64,000 bases of DNA from Azonexus sp. (GTDB taxonomy: Bacteria > Pseudomonadota > Gammaproteobacteria > Burkholderiales > Rhodocyclaceae). Positions 17,694 to 29,169 of the stretch are shown piece by piece. The number at the start of each line of letters is the position of its first letter. Within the stretch, counting starts at the first letter, position 1. The position numbers and the translations under genes are program-made. The stretch is from contig JAGOAU010000009.1 in assembly GCA_017983755.1 (NCBI GenBank), positions 44,144 to 108,143 on the forward strand. Reading direction: 5' to 3'. The notes beneath the pieces were generated by a model, which ran no database searches, was not told where the DNA came from, and saw only the letters and a list, made by a program, of their open reading frames with translations.

Positions 17694-18500
17694 ATGAGTA
17701 TCGAGTGGCTCGCCGCCTATTTGCTGCTGGGGGCTTTTGTCGGTTTTTTCGCCGGTCTGCTGGGCGTCGGCGGAGGCGGCATCATGGTGCCGTTGCTGAC
17801 CACGATGTTCGCTGCGCAAGGCTTTCCCAAGGAACACATGGTCCACCTGGCGCTCGGCACATCGATGGCGGCCATCGTCCTGACATCCATCGCCAGCCTC
17901 CGGGCGCACCATGCGCACGGGGCCGTGCGCTGGGATATCGTCAAGGGCATCACGCCCGGCGTGTTGCTGGGCACCTTTGCCGGCACCTTCGTCGCGTCGT
18001 CCGTGTCGACCCGGCCGCTGGCGATCTTTTTCGCCTGCTTCATGGCCTACGTGTCCTTGCAGATGATCCTCAACGTCAAGCCCAAGCCCTCGCGCGAGTT
18101 GCCCGGTGCCGCCGGGTTGACGGGCGTCGGCACAGGTATCGGCGTCGTTTCGGCACTGGTGGCGATTGGCGGTGGTTCGCTCTCTGTTCCGTTTATGACC
18201 TGGTGCAACGTGAAGATGCAGAACGCCATCGGCACCTCGGCGGCGATCGGTCTGCCGATTGCGCTGGCCGGCGCAGCTGGCTATCTCATCAACGGCTGGG
18301 GCAGTGCCGGCCTCCCAGAATGGTCGCTGGGTTATGTATTCCTGCCTGGGCTGGTCCTGATCAGCGCTGTCTCAACCTTTACGGCGCCGTTCGGCGCCCG
18401 CTTGGCCCATCGTCTGCCGGTGGCTACCCTCAAGAGGATTTTTGCCGGCGTGCTCGTTCTGCTCTCGGCGAAGATGCTGCATACCGTGTTCGCCGGTTGA
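17694..18500 (+). CDS. TauE/SafE family sulfite/organoanion exporter
   Basis: A 268-residue inner-membrane protein with about eight predicted helices arranged as an internal repeat. Both family motifs are present: GAFVGFFAGLLGVGGGGIMVPLL near the N-terminus and VSALVAIGGGSLSVPFMTW in the second half. Members export sulfite, sulfoacetate or related anions; substrate here is unknown. The start at 17694 lies 2 bp after the EVE stop with GGGG upstream as ribosome binding site, so the two form a small operon. Its end abuts the convergent crotonase gene. Confidence 0.88.
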   Translation: MSIEWLAAYLLLGAFVGFFAGLLGVGGGGIMVPLLTTMFAAQGFPKEHMVHLALGTSMAAIVLTSIASLRAHHAHGAVRWDIVKGITPGVLLGTFAGTFVASSVSTRPLAIFFACFMAYVSLQMILNVKPKPSRELPGAAGLTGVGTGIGVVSALVAIGGGSLSVPFMTWCNVKMQNAIGTSAAIGLPIALAGAAGYLINGWGSAGLPEWSLGYVFLPGLVLISAVSTFTAPFGARLAHRLPVATLKRIFAGVLVLLSAKMLHTVFAG

Positions 18501-19277
18501 TCAGCGCGCGTTGAAGATCGGCTTGCGCTTCTCCAGGAAGGCGGCCAGACCTTCCCGGTAGTCCTCGGTGTCGAGAAAGGCGAACGACGCCGCCTTTTCC
18601 TCGTCGTTGAGCGGGCGGCCGCTCTGCAGGCGGCGGATCCACTGCTTGTGCCAGCCGGCGACCAGCGGCGCGCCGGCGCAGATGCGGCGGGCCGTGGCGT
18701 AGGCTTCGTCGGCGACCTGCGCGTCCGGCACGACGCGCGTCACCAGGCCTTTCTCGTAGGCCTCGCCGGCATTCAGGATGCGCCCTTCGAGCAGGATTTC
18801 CTTCATCACTGCGGCGCCGGCGAGCTTGAGCAGGCCTTCCATTTCGCCCGGATACATCGAGAAGCCGAGACGGTTGATCGGCGCGCCGAAACGGGCCGAT
18901 TCGTTGCAGATGCGCAGGTCGCAGACGCCGGCGATTTCCAGCCCGCCGCCGATGCAGGCCCCCTGGATCAGGGCGACGGTCGGGTGCGGACAATCGGCGA
19001 TGGCGTTGAGCGCGGCGGCGACCTGGCCGTGATAGTGGAGCGCCTGTTCGAGCGTGGCGCGGGCGGTGACGAATTCCTCGAGATCGCCGCCGGCGGCAAA
19101 TGCCTCGTTGCCGGCGCCGCGCAGGACGATGCAGCGGATGTCGCGGTCGACCGACAGTGCGGCCATGTTTTCGGCCAGCTGGAGCCACATGTCGAGGTTG
19201 ATGGCGTTCAGCTTGCCGGGATTGTTCAGCGTCAGGGTGGCGATTTCGCCGTCGCGAAAAAAATCAATAGTGCTCAT
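18501..19277 (-). CDS. Enoyl-CoA hydratase/isomerase family (crotonase) protein
   Basis: A 258-residue crotonase-fold protein with the oxyanion-hole motif AAGGDLEEF (about residues 61-69) and GACIGGGLEIAGVCDLRI, which keeps the first catalytic Glu (in GGGLE). The position of the second catalytic Glu of true hydratases (usually PE.LG) reads GAPINRLGF instead, so hydration is doubtful; isomerase, hydrolase or another CoA-ester activity is possible. The C-terminus ends in the familiar FLEKRKPIF. It is transcribed divergently from yjcH-actP, which fits a role in short-chain acid metabolism. Confidence 0.85.
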   Translation of the reverse strand: MSTIDFFRDGEIATLTLNNPGKLNAINLDMWLQLAENMAALSVDRDIRCIVLRGAGNEAFAAGGDLEEFVTARATLEQALHYHGQVAAALNAIADCPHPTVALIQGACIGGGLEIAGVCDLRICNESARFGAPINRLGFSMYPGEMEGLLKLAGAAVMKEILLEGRILNAGEAYEKGLVTRVVPDAQVADEAYATARRICAGAPLVAGWHKQWIRRLQSGRPLNDEEKAASFAFLDTEDYREGLAAFLEKRKPIFNAR

Positions 19278-19409
19278 AGGTTATCTCGAATGACCATATA
19301 AAAATTATGGGATTAATCGATCCAAATCAAAGGCAGCATGTCTTGTATAAGATAGAATACTGCGGATTTTTCGGCGGTAATTATTAATTAAAAGTTAGGA
19401 GATTAAGCC

Positions 19410-19730
19410 ATGAGCAGCGCGATGTATGAGCGAATGCGGGCCAACCCGAAATTCCAGGAGCTTGTCGCAAGACGGGGGCGGTTTGCCTGGACGTTGGCAG
19501 CAGTTGTCCTGACCATGTTTTACGGTTTCGTAATGGTGGTCGCCTTCAATCCCACGTCGCTGGGACAACCGGTTGCCGAAGGCTCGATGCTGACGGTCGG
19601 TGTCGCCGTGGAACTTTTCATGTTCATTTTCTTCTGGGTGCTGACTGCCGTTTACGTCAAGCGCGCCAATACGGAATTCGACGCCCTGACGCAGGAAATC
19701 GTCAAGGAAGCCTGGAAGGAGAATAAATGA
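19410..19730 (+). CDS. yjcH: DUF485 protein, YjcH type
   Basis: A 106-residue inner-membrane protein with two helices ([22 protein letters not shown] and [23 protein letters not shown]). The N-terminal segment [16 protein letters not shown] is the DUF485 signature. It is found with acetate permease ActP, whose gene overlaps its stop by 4 bp, and probably helps ActP fold or function. A good ribosome binding site (TAGGAG) precedes the ATG. The 132-bp divergent gap to the crotonase gene is AT-rich and should hold the promoter; I could not fix one confidently. Confidence 0.92.
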   Translation: MSSAMYERMRANPKFQELVARRGRFAWTLAAVVLTMFYGFVMVVAFNPTSLGQPVAEGSMLTVGVAVELFMFIFFWVLTAVYVKRANTEFDALTQEIVKEAWKENK

Positions 19731-21394
19731 TGCGCCAACTGATTATCGCGCTCGGACTACTGAGCCTCTCCGCCCTCGCCGTTGCGGCCGGCGATCCGCT
19801 TGGCGCCGCTGAAAAGCAGGCGACCAACTGGCACGCCATCATCATGTTCTGCATTTTTGTCGCGATGACGATGGGCATTACCTACTGGGCAGCCAGCCGC
19901 ACCAAGTCGACCGCCGACTTCTACACCGCCGGCGGCGGTATCACCGGTTTCCAGAACGGCTTGGCCATTGCCGGCGACTACATGTCGGCCGCCACGCTGC
20001 TCGGTCTGACTGCCATGGTCTACTCGCAGGGCTACGACGGCTATATCTACATGCTGGCCTTCTTCGCCGGCTGGCCGATCATCCTGTTCCTGATGGCCGA
20101 ACGCCTGCGCAACCTGGGCAAGTTCACCTTCTCCGACATCACCGCCTACCGCCTCGACCAGGGCAAGGTGCGGACGATGGCGGCGATCTCGTCGCTCACT
20201 GTCGTCAGCTTCTACCTGATCGCCCAGATGGTCGGTGCCGGCCAGCTGATCAAGCTGCTCTTCGGGCTGGAGTACAACGTCGCCATCTTCGCCGTCGGCA
20301 TCCTGATGATGGTGTACGTAACCTTCGGCGGCATGGTCGCGACGACCTGGGTGCAGATCATCAAGGCCTGCATGCTGCTAGCCGGTGGCACGCTGGTCAT
20401 GTTCCTCGCTTTCGGCCAGTTCGGTTTCTCCTTCCAGACGCTGCTGGAAAAGGCCACCGCCGTCCATAAGCTCGGTCCCAAGCTGATGTATCCGGGCAGC
20501 CTTCTCGCCGATCCGGTGACCGCCATCTCGCTCGGTCTCGGCCTGATGTTCGGCACCGCCGGCCTGCCGCACATCCTGATGCGCTTCTTCACCGTGACCG
20601 ACGCCAAGGAAGCGCGCAAGTCGGTGTTGTACGCCTCTGGTTTCGTTGCCTACTTCTTCAACGTCATCTTCCTGATGGGCCTTTGCGGCATCCTGATCGT
20701 CGGCCAGAACCCGGACTTCTTCGAGGGTGGCACCATCGGCGGCAAGCTGATCGGCGGCGGCAACATGGTCGCCATGCATCTGGCCAAGGCGGTCGGCGGC
20801 AACATGCTGCTCGGCTTCCTGGCTGCGGTCGCCTTCGCCACCATCCTGGCGGTGGTTTCGGGGCTGGCGCTGGCCGGTGCCTCGGCGATCTCGCACGACC
20901 TCTACGCCCGCGTCATTAAGAAGGGTACGGCCTCGGAAGCTGCGGAAATCCGCGTCTCGAAGATCGCCACCATCTGCCTCGGCTTCGTCGCCATCATCCT
21001 CGGCATCCTGTTCGAGAAGCAGAACATCGCCTTCATGGTCGGCCTGGCCTTCGGCGTTGCGGCAGCGGCCAACTTCCCGGTGCTCATCCTCTCCATGTAC
21101 TGGAAGGGCCTGACCACCCGCGGCGCGTTGTTCGGCGGTTACGGCGGCCTGATCTCCGCCGTGCTCTTCGTGCTCTTCTCGAAGTCGGTATGGGTCGATG
21201 TGCTGGGCAACAAGGCGGCACTGTTCCCCTACACGCAACCGGCGCTGTTCGCGATGCCGATCGCCTTCCTGCTCGCCTACGTCTTCTCGAAGACCGATGC
21301 CAGCGTGCGTGCCGGCAAGGAAATCGAAGCCTTCGACGACCAGTACGTCCGTGCCCAGACGGGCTACGGCGCAGCGGGTGCGGCCAGCCACTAA
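19727..21394 (+). CDS. actP: Cation/acetate symporter ActP
   Basis: A 555-residue sodium:solute symporter that takes up acetate and related short-chain acids. An N-terminal signal-like helix is followed by about 13 transmembrane helices; family blocks include [37 protein letters not shown], the [15 protein letters not shown] motif with its substrate/sodium-site residues, and [16 protein letters not shown]. Length is normal for ActP. Translation is coupled to yjcH (ATGA overlap). A bidirectional terminator follows. Confidence 0.95.
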   Translation: MMRQLIIALGLLSLSALAVAAGDPLGAAEKQATNWHAIIMFCIFVAMTMGITYWAASRTKSTADFYTAGGGITGFQNGLAIAGDYMSAATLLGLTAMVYSQGYDGYIYMLAFFAGWPIILFLMAERLRNLGKFTFSDITAYRLDQGKVRTMAAISSLTVVSFYLIAQMVGAGQLIKLLFGLEYNVAIFAVGILMMVYVTFGGMVATTWVQIIKACMLLAGGTLVMFLAFGQFGFSFQTLLEKATAVHKLGPKLMYPGSLLADPVTAISLGLGLMFGTAGLPHILMRFFTVTDAKEARKSVLYASGFVAYFFNVIFLMGLCGILIVGQNPDFFEGGTIGGKLIGGGNMVAMHLAKAVGGNMLLGFLAAVAFATILAVVSGLALAGASAISHDLYARVIKKGTASEAAEIRVSKIATICLGFVAIILGILFEKQNIAFMVGLAFGVAAAANFPVLILSMYWKGLTTRGALFGGYGGLISAVLFVLFSKSVWVDVLGNKAALFPYTQPALFAMPIAFLLAYVFSKTDASVRAGKEIEAFDDQYVRAQTGYGAAGAASH

Positions 21395-21408
21395 AAAGCG
21401 GCCGCCAA

Positions 21409-21445
21409 AAAAAACCCTGGCCGGTTCGCCCGCCAGGGTTTTTTA
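21409..21445. terminator. Bidirectional terminator between actP and the GntR gene
   Basis: A perfect 7-bp stem CCCTGGC/GCCAGGG with a 10-nt loop, flanked by an A run on the left and T6 on the right, so it can end transcription from both converging genes. Confidence 0.85.
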
Positions 21446-21446
21446 T

Positions 21447-21483
21447 CGCTGATTTTCTGCCGTTTTACCGGGTCGACCGCAGC
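21447..21483 (-). repeat. USS-like motif copy F (intergenic)
   Basis: Core at 21472-21481 (minus strand), then TAAAAC, GGC and GAAAAT. Sits in the convergent gap beside the actP/gntR terminator. Confidence 0.8.
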
Positions 21484-21497
21484 AGGCGGCTATTGCT

Positions 21498-22163
21498 TCA
21501 GGCGGCCTTGACGGTCTTGCTGTCCATTTTGGCCAAGGCTTCGCGTCCCGACAGCAGGTGGTCGTGCATGAACTTTTCGGCCTTGGCGCCCTCGCCCGCT
21601 TCGAAGGCCGCCATGATCGCGCGATGCTCTTCGAGCGACTGCTGCAGGCGCCCTTCCAGCGACAGCGAATGCAGCCGCGAGAGCTTCAGTACCTTGCGCA
21701 GGTCCTGGATCACCGACAGCAGCCAGCGGTTGTTGGCCAGTTCCTGGATCCGCCGGTGGAATTCCTGGTTGGCTTCGAAGAAGGCATCGATCCGCCCCTC
21801 GCGGGCCGCCGCTTCGAGGCGCGCGTGAATTTCCTTGAGACCCTTGATGTCGGCCGGTTTGGCGGCCTTGACCGCATCGGCGGCACAGCGCCCCTCGAGC
21901 ATGGCCATCAGCGGGAAGATGTCGTCGAGATCCTGGCGGGAAATCTCGGTCACGTAGCAGCCGCGCCGCGGCTTCAGTTCGACCAGGCCTTCCGAAGCCA
22001 GCACCTTGAGCGCTTCGCGCAGCGGCGTCCGCGAGATGCCGTACTGTTCGGCGAGTTTCTGCTCGTCGATCCAGGTGCCGGGCGTCAGTTCATGGGCGAA
22101 GATGCGCTGCCGCAGGCGTTCGGCCACTTCCTGATAGAGCGCGGTAGGAGCAATGCGGGTCAT
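21498..22163 (-). CDS. GntR-family transcriptional regulator, FadR/FCD subgroup
   Basis: A 221-residue regulator. The N-terminal winged helix-turn-helix (about residues 8-72) has the GntR pattern LAEQYGISRTPLREALKVLASEGLVELKPRRGCYV. The C-terminal FCD ligand-binding domain shows the metal-binding histidines in FHRRIQEL, EEHRAIMAAF and MHDHL. The gene is divergent from the methylmalonyl-CoA mutase operon with a 163-bp shared control region containing a palindromic candidate operator, so it probably regulates propionate catabolism and itself in response to an organic acid or CoA ester. The effector is inferred only. Confidence 0.9.
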   Translation of the reverse strand: MTRIAPTALYQEVAERLRQRIFAHELTPGTWIDEQKLAEQYGISRTPLREALKVLASEGLVELKPRRGCYVTEISRQDLDDIFPLMAMLEGRCAADAVKAAKPADIKGLKEIHARLEAAAREGRIDAFFEANQEFHRRIQELANNRWLLSVIQDLRKVLKLSRLHSLSLEGRLQQSLEEHRAIMAAFEAGEGAKAEKFMHDHLLSGREALAKMDSKTVKAA

Positions 22164-22203
22164 GTTTGATGTGCCGGAGGTGAGCCGGTTTTCCCCTGCT
22201 CAC

Positions 22204-22233
22204 TTGCCTCCATAATTATGGATAAAGTATTAT
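22204..22233 (+). promoter_or_regulatory. Probable sigma-70 promoter of the mcm operon
   Basis: TTGCCT (22204-22209) and TATTAT (22228-22233) are spaced by 18 bp. A perfect 12-bp palindrome CCATAATTATGG (22210-22221) lies in the spacer. Confidence 0.5.
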
Positions 22234-22239
22234 GCACTA

Positions 22240-22253
22240 CTTGGTATGTCAAG
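22240..22253. promoter_or_regulatory. Candidate GntR/FCD operator
   Basis: CTTGGTATGTCAAG is an inverted repeat of the TTGG..CCAA-like form used by FCD regulators such as LldR and FadR. It covers the expected start of the mcm transcript. The opposite strand reads TTGACA within it, a perfect -35 hexamer for the regulator gene, so binding could control both directions. Confidence 0.5.
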
Positions 22254-22326
22254 CTGGGTCCAAAAGCGTAGAATTTTGAATTCTGCATCATAAGCCCGAA
22301 AAAATCGAATCAGCGAGGGGTGTGTC

Positions 22327-24477
22327 ATGTCTGAAAAGTTCTTTGATTCCAATAACCTGGACGCTTGGGAAAAGGCGGCGGCCAAACAATCGCCGGGTGG
22401 CGATGTCGGCAATCTGGTCTGGAATACCCCGGAAGGACTGGCCGTCAAGGCGCTGTACACCAAGGCCGATGTCGAAGGGCTGGAATTTGCCGACACGCTG
22501 CCCGGTTTTGCCCCGTATCTGCGCGGCCCGCAACCGACGATGTACGCGGTCAAGCCATGGACCATCCGCCAGTACGCCGGCTTCTCCACTGCCGAAGCGT
22601 CCAACGCCTTCTACCGCAAGGCGCTCGCCGCCGGCGGCCAGGGTGTCTCGGTGGCTTTCGACCTGGCGACGCACCGTGGTTACGACTCGGACAACCCGCG
22701 CGTGCTGGGCGACGTTGGCAAGGCCGGCGTGGCGATCGACTCGGTCGAGGACATGAAGATCCTCTTCGACGGCATCCCGCTCGACAAGATTTCGGTGTCG
22801 ATGACGATGAACGGCGCCGTGCTGCCGATTCTCGCCGGCTACATCGTCGCCGCCGAAGAGCAGGGCGTTTCCCAGGAGAAGTTGTCGGGCACGATCCAGA
22901 ACGACATCCTCAAGGAATTCATGGTGCGGAATACCTATATCTATCCGCCCAAGCCGTCGATGAAGATCATCGCCGACATTTTCGGCTACACCGCGCAGCA
23001 CATGCCGAAGTTCAACTCGATCTCGATTTCGGGTTACCACATCCAGGAAGCCGGTGCCAACCAGGCCATCGAGCTGGCCTTCACGCTGGCCGACGGCATG
23101 GAATACGTGCGCACCGGCATCGCGTCCGGCATGGACGTCGACACCTTCGCCGGCCGTCTCTCGTTCTTCTGGGCGGTGGGCATGAACTTCTACCTCGAAA
23201 TCGCCAAGATGCGCGCCGGCCGCCTCCTGTGGGACCGCATCATGACCGGTTTCAACGCCAAGAGCCCGAAGTCGAAGATGCTGCGCACGCACAGCCAGAC
23301 TTCCGGCTGGTCGCTGACCGAGCAGGATCCGTACAACAACGTCGTCCGCACCACCATCGAGGCGATGGCGGCGGTCTTCGGCGGTACCCAGTCGCTGCAC
23401 ACCAACGCGCTCGACGAAGCGATCGCGCTGCCGACCGAATTCTCGTCGCGCATCGCCCGCAATACCCAATTGATCATTCAGGAAGAGACACACATCACCA
23501 ACGTCGTCGATCCGTGGGCTGGCTCCTACATGATGGAAAAGCTGACGCAGGACATGGCCGACAAGGCCTGGGGCATCATCCAGGAAATCGAGGCGATGGG
23601 CGGCATGACCAAGGCGGTCGAATCCGGCTGGGCCAAGATGCAGGTCGAAACCTGCGCCGCCGACAAGCAGGCGCGCATCGACTCCGGCAAGGATGTCATC
23701 GTCGGCGTCAACAAATACAAGCTGGCCAAGGAAGACCCGATCGACATCCTCGACATCGACAACCACGTCGTGCGCGAGGCCCAGGTCGAGCGTCTGGCAC
23801 GCATCCGGGCAATGCGCGACCAGGCCAAGGTCGACGCCGCGCTGGCGGCGCTGACCGAGTGCGCCAAGAGCGGTGAGGGCAATCTTCTCGACCTGGCCGT
23901 CAAGGCGGTACGCCTGCGCGCCACGGTCGGTGAAATTTCCGATTCGCTGGAAGTGGTTTTCGGCCGCTTCCGCGCCAATAACCAGACCATTTCGGGTGTT
24001 TACGGAGGTGTCGTGGAAGGCCAGGAAAGCTGGGAAAGCATCAAGGCCGATGTCGCCAAATTCGCCGAAGAAGAAGGCCGCCGCCCGCGCATCATGATCG
24101 CCAAGCTCGGCCAGGACGGCCATGACCGGGGCGCCAAGGTCGTCGCCACCGCCTATGCCGACCTCGGCTTCGACATCGACATGGGTCCGCTCTTCCAGAC
24201 CCCGGAAGAGGCCGCCCGCCAGGCCATCGAAAATGACGTGCATGCCGTTGGCGTCTCGTCGCTGGCCGCCGGTCACAAGACCCTGCTGCCGGAGCTGGTC
24301 AAGTCGCTGAAAGCGCAGGGCGCCGACGACATCATCGTCTTCGCCGGCGGTGTCATCCCGGCGCAGGACTACGACTATCTGTTCAATGCTGGCGCCAAGG
24401 CCATCTTCGGGCCGGGTACCCGGATCGAGGATTCGGCGCGCAAGGTGCTGGAAGAAATCCGCAAGGCACGCGGCTAG
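22327..24477 (+). CDS. mcm: Methylmalonyl-CoA mutase, single-chain
   Basis: A 716-residue adenosylcobalamin enzyme that interconverts (R)-methylmalonyl-CoA and succinyl-CoA. Residues about 1-560 form the TIM-barrel substrate domain ([57 protein letters not shown]). The C-terminal B12 domain holds the base-off motif DGHDRG with His599 as cobalt ligand, then the SLAAGHKTL and FAGGVIP segments. Length matches the large catalytic subunit. It is first in an operon with meaB, pccB and pccA, forming the propionyl-CoA to succinyl-CoA route; the B12 supply could come from btuBCD nearby. Confidence 0.97.
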   Translation: MSEKFFDSNNLDAWEKAAAKQSPGGDVGNLVWNTPEGLAVKALYTKADVEGLEFADTLPGFAPYLRGPQPTMYAVKPWTIRQYAGFSTAEASNAFYRKALAAGGQGVSVAFDLATHRGYDSDNPRVLGDVGKAGVAIDSVEDMKILFDGIPLDKISVSMTMNGAVLPILAGYIVAAEEQGVSQEKLSGTIQNDILKEFMVRNTYIYPPKPSMKIIADIFGYTAQHMPKFNSISISGYHIQEAGANQAIELAFTLADGMEYVRTGIASGMDVDTFAGRLSFFWAVGMNFYLEIAKMRAGRLLWDRIMTGFNAKSPKSKMLRTHSQTSGWSLTEQDPYNNVVRTTIEAMAAVFGGTQSLHTNALDEAIALPTEFSSRIARNTQLIIQEETHITNVVDPWAGSYMMEKLTQDMADKAWGIIQEIEAMGGMTKAVESGWAKMQVETCAADKQARIDSGKDVIVGVNKYKLAKEDPIDILDIDNHVVREAQVERLARIRAMRDQAKVDAALAALTECAKSGEGNLLDLAVKAVRLRATVGEISDSLEVVFGRFRANNQTISGVYGGVVEGQESWESIKADVAKFAEEEGRRPRIMIAKLGQDGHDRGAKVVATAYADLGFDIDMGPLFQTPEEAARQAIENDVHAVGVSSLAAGHKTLLPELVKSLKAQGADDIIVFAGGVIPAQDYDYLFNAGAKAIFGPGTRIEDSARKVLEEIRKARG

Positions 24478-24484
24478 GCAAGGG

Positions 24485-25495
24485 ATGAATCTAGGCGAAG
24501 CACCCGTGCTGGCGCATTCCCTGTCATCGGCTGACCAGACGCTGGTAGACGGCGTGCTCGCCGGTCAGCGGCGGTCACTGGCCAAGGCGATCACGCTGAT
24601 CGAGTCGACCCGTCACGACCATCAGCAGCGTGCCCAGCAGGTGCTGAACGCCCTGTTGCCGAGCACCGGCAAGGCGATCCGAATCGGCATTTCCGGCGTG
24701 CCGGGGGCAGGCAAATCGACCTTCATCGAGGCGCTCGGGGTCTGGCTGATCGAACAGGGCAAGAAGCTGGCGGTGCTTGCGGTCGACCCGTCGTCGTCGG
24801 TGTCCGGCGGTTCCATCCTCGGTGACAAGACGCGGATGGAACTGCTCAGCCAGCGTGAGGAAGCCTTCATCCGCCCCAGCCCGTCGGCCGGTTCGCTCGG
24901 CGGCGTTGCCGAAAAGACGCGCGAGGCCATGCTGCTGTGCGAAGCCTCCGGCTACGACGTGATCATCATCGAGACCGTCGGCGTCGGCCAGTCGGAAACG
25001 ACGGTCGCCGGCATGGTCGACATGTTCTGCCTGCTGCAGTTGCCGAATGCCGGCGACGACCTGCAGGCGATCAAGAAGGGCATCGTCGAGATCGCAGACA
25101 TGGTGGTCATCAACAAGGCCGACATCGACCGGCAGGCGACTGCCGTCGTCCGCGCCCAGTGGCGCAACGCCCTGCACATGCTGCGTCCGGCCTCGCCGAA
25201 CTGGGCGCCGCCGGTGATCACGCTCTCCGCCCTGCACAAGGAAGGCATCGCCGATTTCTGGGAGCAGGTCGAGAAATACCAGTCGGCCCTGAAGCCGACC
25301 GGCGAGTTCGACGCCAAGCGCCAGCATCAGGCGCTGAGCTGGATGTGGCAGCTGATCGATTCCGGTCTGCGCCAGCATTTTCGTCATCACCCGCGCGTGC
25401 AGGCCAACCTGCCGGCGCTGACCCGCTCCGTCGAACAGGGCCATACGACTCCGGCTGCCGCTGCGTATACCCTGCTCGGCTATCTGAAACACTGA
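24485..25495 (+). CDS. meaB: Methylmalonyl-CoA mutase chaperone GTPase MeaB
   Basis: A 336-residue G3E-family GTPase that gates cobalamin loading and protects the mutase. It has Walker [10 protein letters not shown] (about residues 69-77), the [19 protein letters not shown] switch region, ETVGVGQSE and NKAD for guanine recognition, and a C-terminal dimerisation arm. The start at 24485 is 7 bp after the mcm stop; the frame is open further upstream within mcm but lacks family sequence. A bare TGCGGTCGAC core encodes the conserved AVDPSSS turn without downstream A/T tracts. Confidence 0.95.
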   Translation: MNLGEAPVLAHSLSSADQTLVDGVLAGQRRSLAKAITLIESTRHDHQQRAQQVLNALLPSTGKAIRIGISGVPGAGKSTFIEALGVWLIEQGKKLAVLAVDPSSSVSGGSILGDKTRMELLSQREEAFIRPSPSAGSLGGVAEKTREAMLLCEASGYDVIIIETVGVGQSETTVAGMVDMFCLLQLPNAGDDLQAIKKGIVEIADMVVINKADIDRQATAVVRAQWRNALHMLRPASPNWAPPVITLSALHKEGIADFWEQVEKYQSALKPTGEFDAKRQHQALSWMWQLIDSGLRQHFRHHPRVQANLPALTRSVEQGHTTPAAAAYTLLGYLKH

Positions 25496-25529
25496 TTTCA
25501 AATTACCCGATCTACTGAGGGAGTTTTCT

Positions 25530-27065
25530 ATGCATGACATCATTCGCCAGCTCGAAAAAAAGCGTGAACTGGCCCGCCTCGGCGGTGGCCAGAAGCGCAT
25601 CGACAGCCAGCACAAGAAGGGCAAGCTGAGCGCCCGCGAACGTATCGAGCTGCTGCTCGACCCCGATTCCTTCGAGGAATGGGACATGTTCAAGGAGCAC
25701 CGCTGCACCGATTTCGGCATGGATCAGGCAGAGAAGATTCCGGGTGACGGCGTCGTGATCGGCTACGGCACGATCAATGGCCGGCTGGTCTTCGTCTTCT
25801 CGCAGGACTTCACCGTCTTCGGCGGCTCGCTGTCGGAAACCCATGCCGAGAAGATCTGCAAGGTGATGGACCAGGCGATGAAGGTTGGCGCTCCGGTGAT
25901 CGGCCTCAACGACTCGGGCGGCGCGCGCATCCAGGAAGGCGTCGCTTCCCTGGGTGGCTACGCCGACGTCTTCCAGCGCAACGTGATGGCTTCCGGCGTC
26001 GTGCCGCAGATCTCGATGATCATGGGCCCCTGTGCCGGTGGTGCGGTCTACTCGCCGTCGATGACCGATTTCATCTTCATGGTCAAGGATTCTTCCTACA
26101 TGTTTGTGACCGGCCCGGAAGTGGTCAAGACCGTGACCCACGAGGATGTGACCGCCGAGGAACTGGGCGGCGCGGTAACCCACACCAGCAAGTCCGGCGT
26201 CGCCGACCTCGCCTTCGAGAACGACGTCGAGGCGCTGTCGATGCTGCGCCGCTTCATGAACTTCCTGCCGGCTTCCAACAAGGAGAAGCCGCCGGTCACG
26301 CCGACCAACGATCCTGCCGACCGCATGGACCATTCGCTTGACACGCTGGTGCCGGACAACGCCAACAAGCCGTACGACATGAAGGAACTGCTGGTCAAGG
26401 TCGTCGACGACAACGATTTCTTCGAAATCCAGCCCGACTACGCCCGGAACATCATCATCGGCTTCGGCCGCGTCGACGGCCATCCGGTCGGCATCGTCGC
26501 CAACCAGCCGCTGGTGCTGGCCGGCTGTCTGGACATCAAGTCCTCGATCAAGGCGGCCCGTTTCGTCCGCTTCTGCGATGCCTTCAACATTCCGGTCGTC
26601 ACTTTCGTCGACGTCCCGGGCTTCATGCCCGGCACCTCGCAGGAATACGGCGGCATCATCAAGCATGGCGCCAAGCTGCTCTACGCCTATGCCGAGTGCA
26701 CCGTGCCGAAGGTGACCGTGATCACCCGCAAGGCCTACGGCGGCGCCTACGACGTGATGTCGTCCAAGCACCTGCGCGGCGACGTCAATCTGGCCTGGCC
26801 TTCCGCTGAAATTGCGGTCATGGGTCCGAAGGGCGCTGTTGAAATCATCTTCCGCGAGGAAAAGAACGATCCGGCCAAGCTGGCCGAGCGCGAAGCCGAG
26901 TACAAGGCCAAGTTCGCCAACCCGTTCGTCGCTGGCGCCCGCGGCTTCATCGACGACGTCATCATGCCGCATGCCACCCGCAAGCGCATTGCCCGTTCGC
27001 TGGCCATGCTGCGCGACAAGAAGCTCGACAACCCGTGGCGCAAGCACGGCAACATTCCTCTGTAA
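25530..27065 (+). CDS. pccB: Propionyl-CoA carboxylase, carboxyltransferase (beta) subunit
   Basis: A 511-residue subunit that moves CO2 from carboxybiotin to propionyl-CoA to form methylmalonyl-CoA. The two crotonase-like halves are clear: the N-terminal half has [28 protein letters not shown] and [18 protein letters not shown], and the C-terminal half has [31 protein letters not shown] and [15 protein letters not shown]. Length is standard. A GAGGGAG ribosome binding site precedes the ATG. It sits between meaB and pccA in the propionate operon. Confidence 0.95.
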   Translation: MHDIIRQLEKKRELARLGGGQKRIDSQHKKGKLSARERIELLLDPDSFEEWDMFKEHRCTDFGMDQAEKIPGDGVVIGYGTINGRLVFVFSQDFTVFGGSLSETHAEKICKVMDQAMKVGAPVIGLNDSGGARIQEGVASLGGYADVFQRNVMASGVVPQISMIMGPCAGGAVYSPSMTDFIFMVKDSSYMFVTGPEVVKTVTHEDVTAEELGGAVTHTSKSGVADLAFENDVEALSMLRRFMNFLPASNKEKPPVTPTNDPADRMDHSLDTLVPDNANKPYDMKELLVKVVDDNDFFEIQPDYARNIIIGFGRVDGHPVGIVANQPLVLAGCLDIKSSIKAARFVRFCDAFNIPVVTFVDVPGFMPGTSQEYGGIIKHGAKLLYAYAECTVPKVTVITRKAYGGAYDVMSSKHLRGDVNLAWPSAEIAVMGPKGAVEIIFREEKNDPAKLAEREAEYKAKFANPFVAGARGFIDDVIMPHATRKRIARSLAMLRDKKLDNPWRKHGNIPL

Positions 27066-27086
27066 GCGTCAGGGAGAAAAAGGAAT

Positions 27087-29087
<2,001 letters not shown>

Positions 29088-29090
<3 letters not shown>

Positions 29091-29124
29091 TGGTTTTCGG
29101 CCATTTTTGATGGTCGACCGCAAC
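29088..29124 (-). repeat. USS-like motif copy G (intergenic)
   Basis: Core at 29113-29122 (minus strand), then AAAAAT, GGCC and GAAAAC. Lies between the pccA stop and its terminator. Confidence 0.8.
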
Positions 29125-29130
29125 AGGCAG

Positions 29131-29157
29131 GGCCCGTCTCCGGACGGGCCTTTTTCT
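29131..29157 (+). terminator. Rho-independent terminator of the propionate operon
   Basis: An 8-bp GC stem GGCCCGTC/GACGGGCC with a 4-nt loop, followed directly by T5. It lies just past a motif copy in the 79-bp convergent gap. Confidence 0.9.
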
Positions 29158-29169
29158 TGGCCTGGCCAT

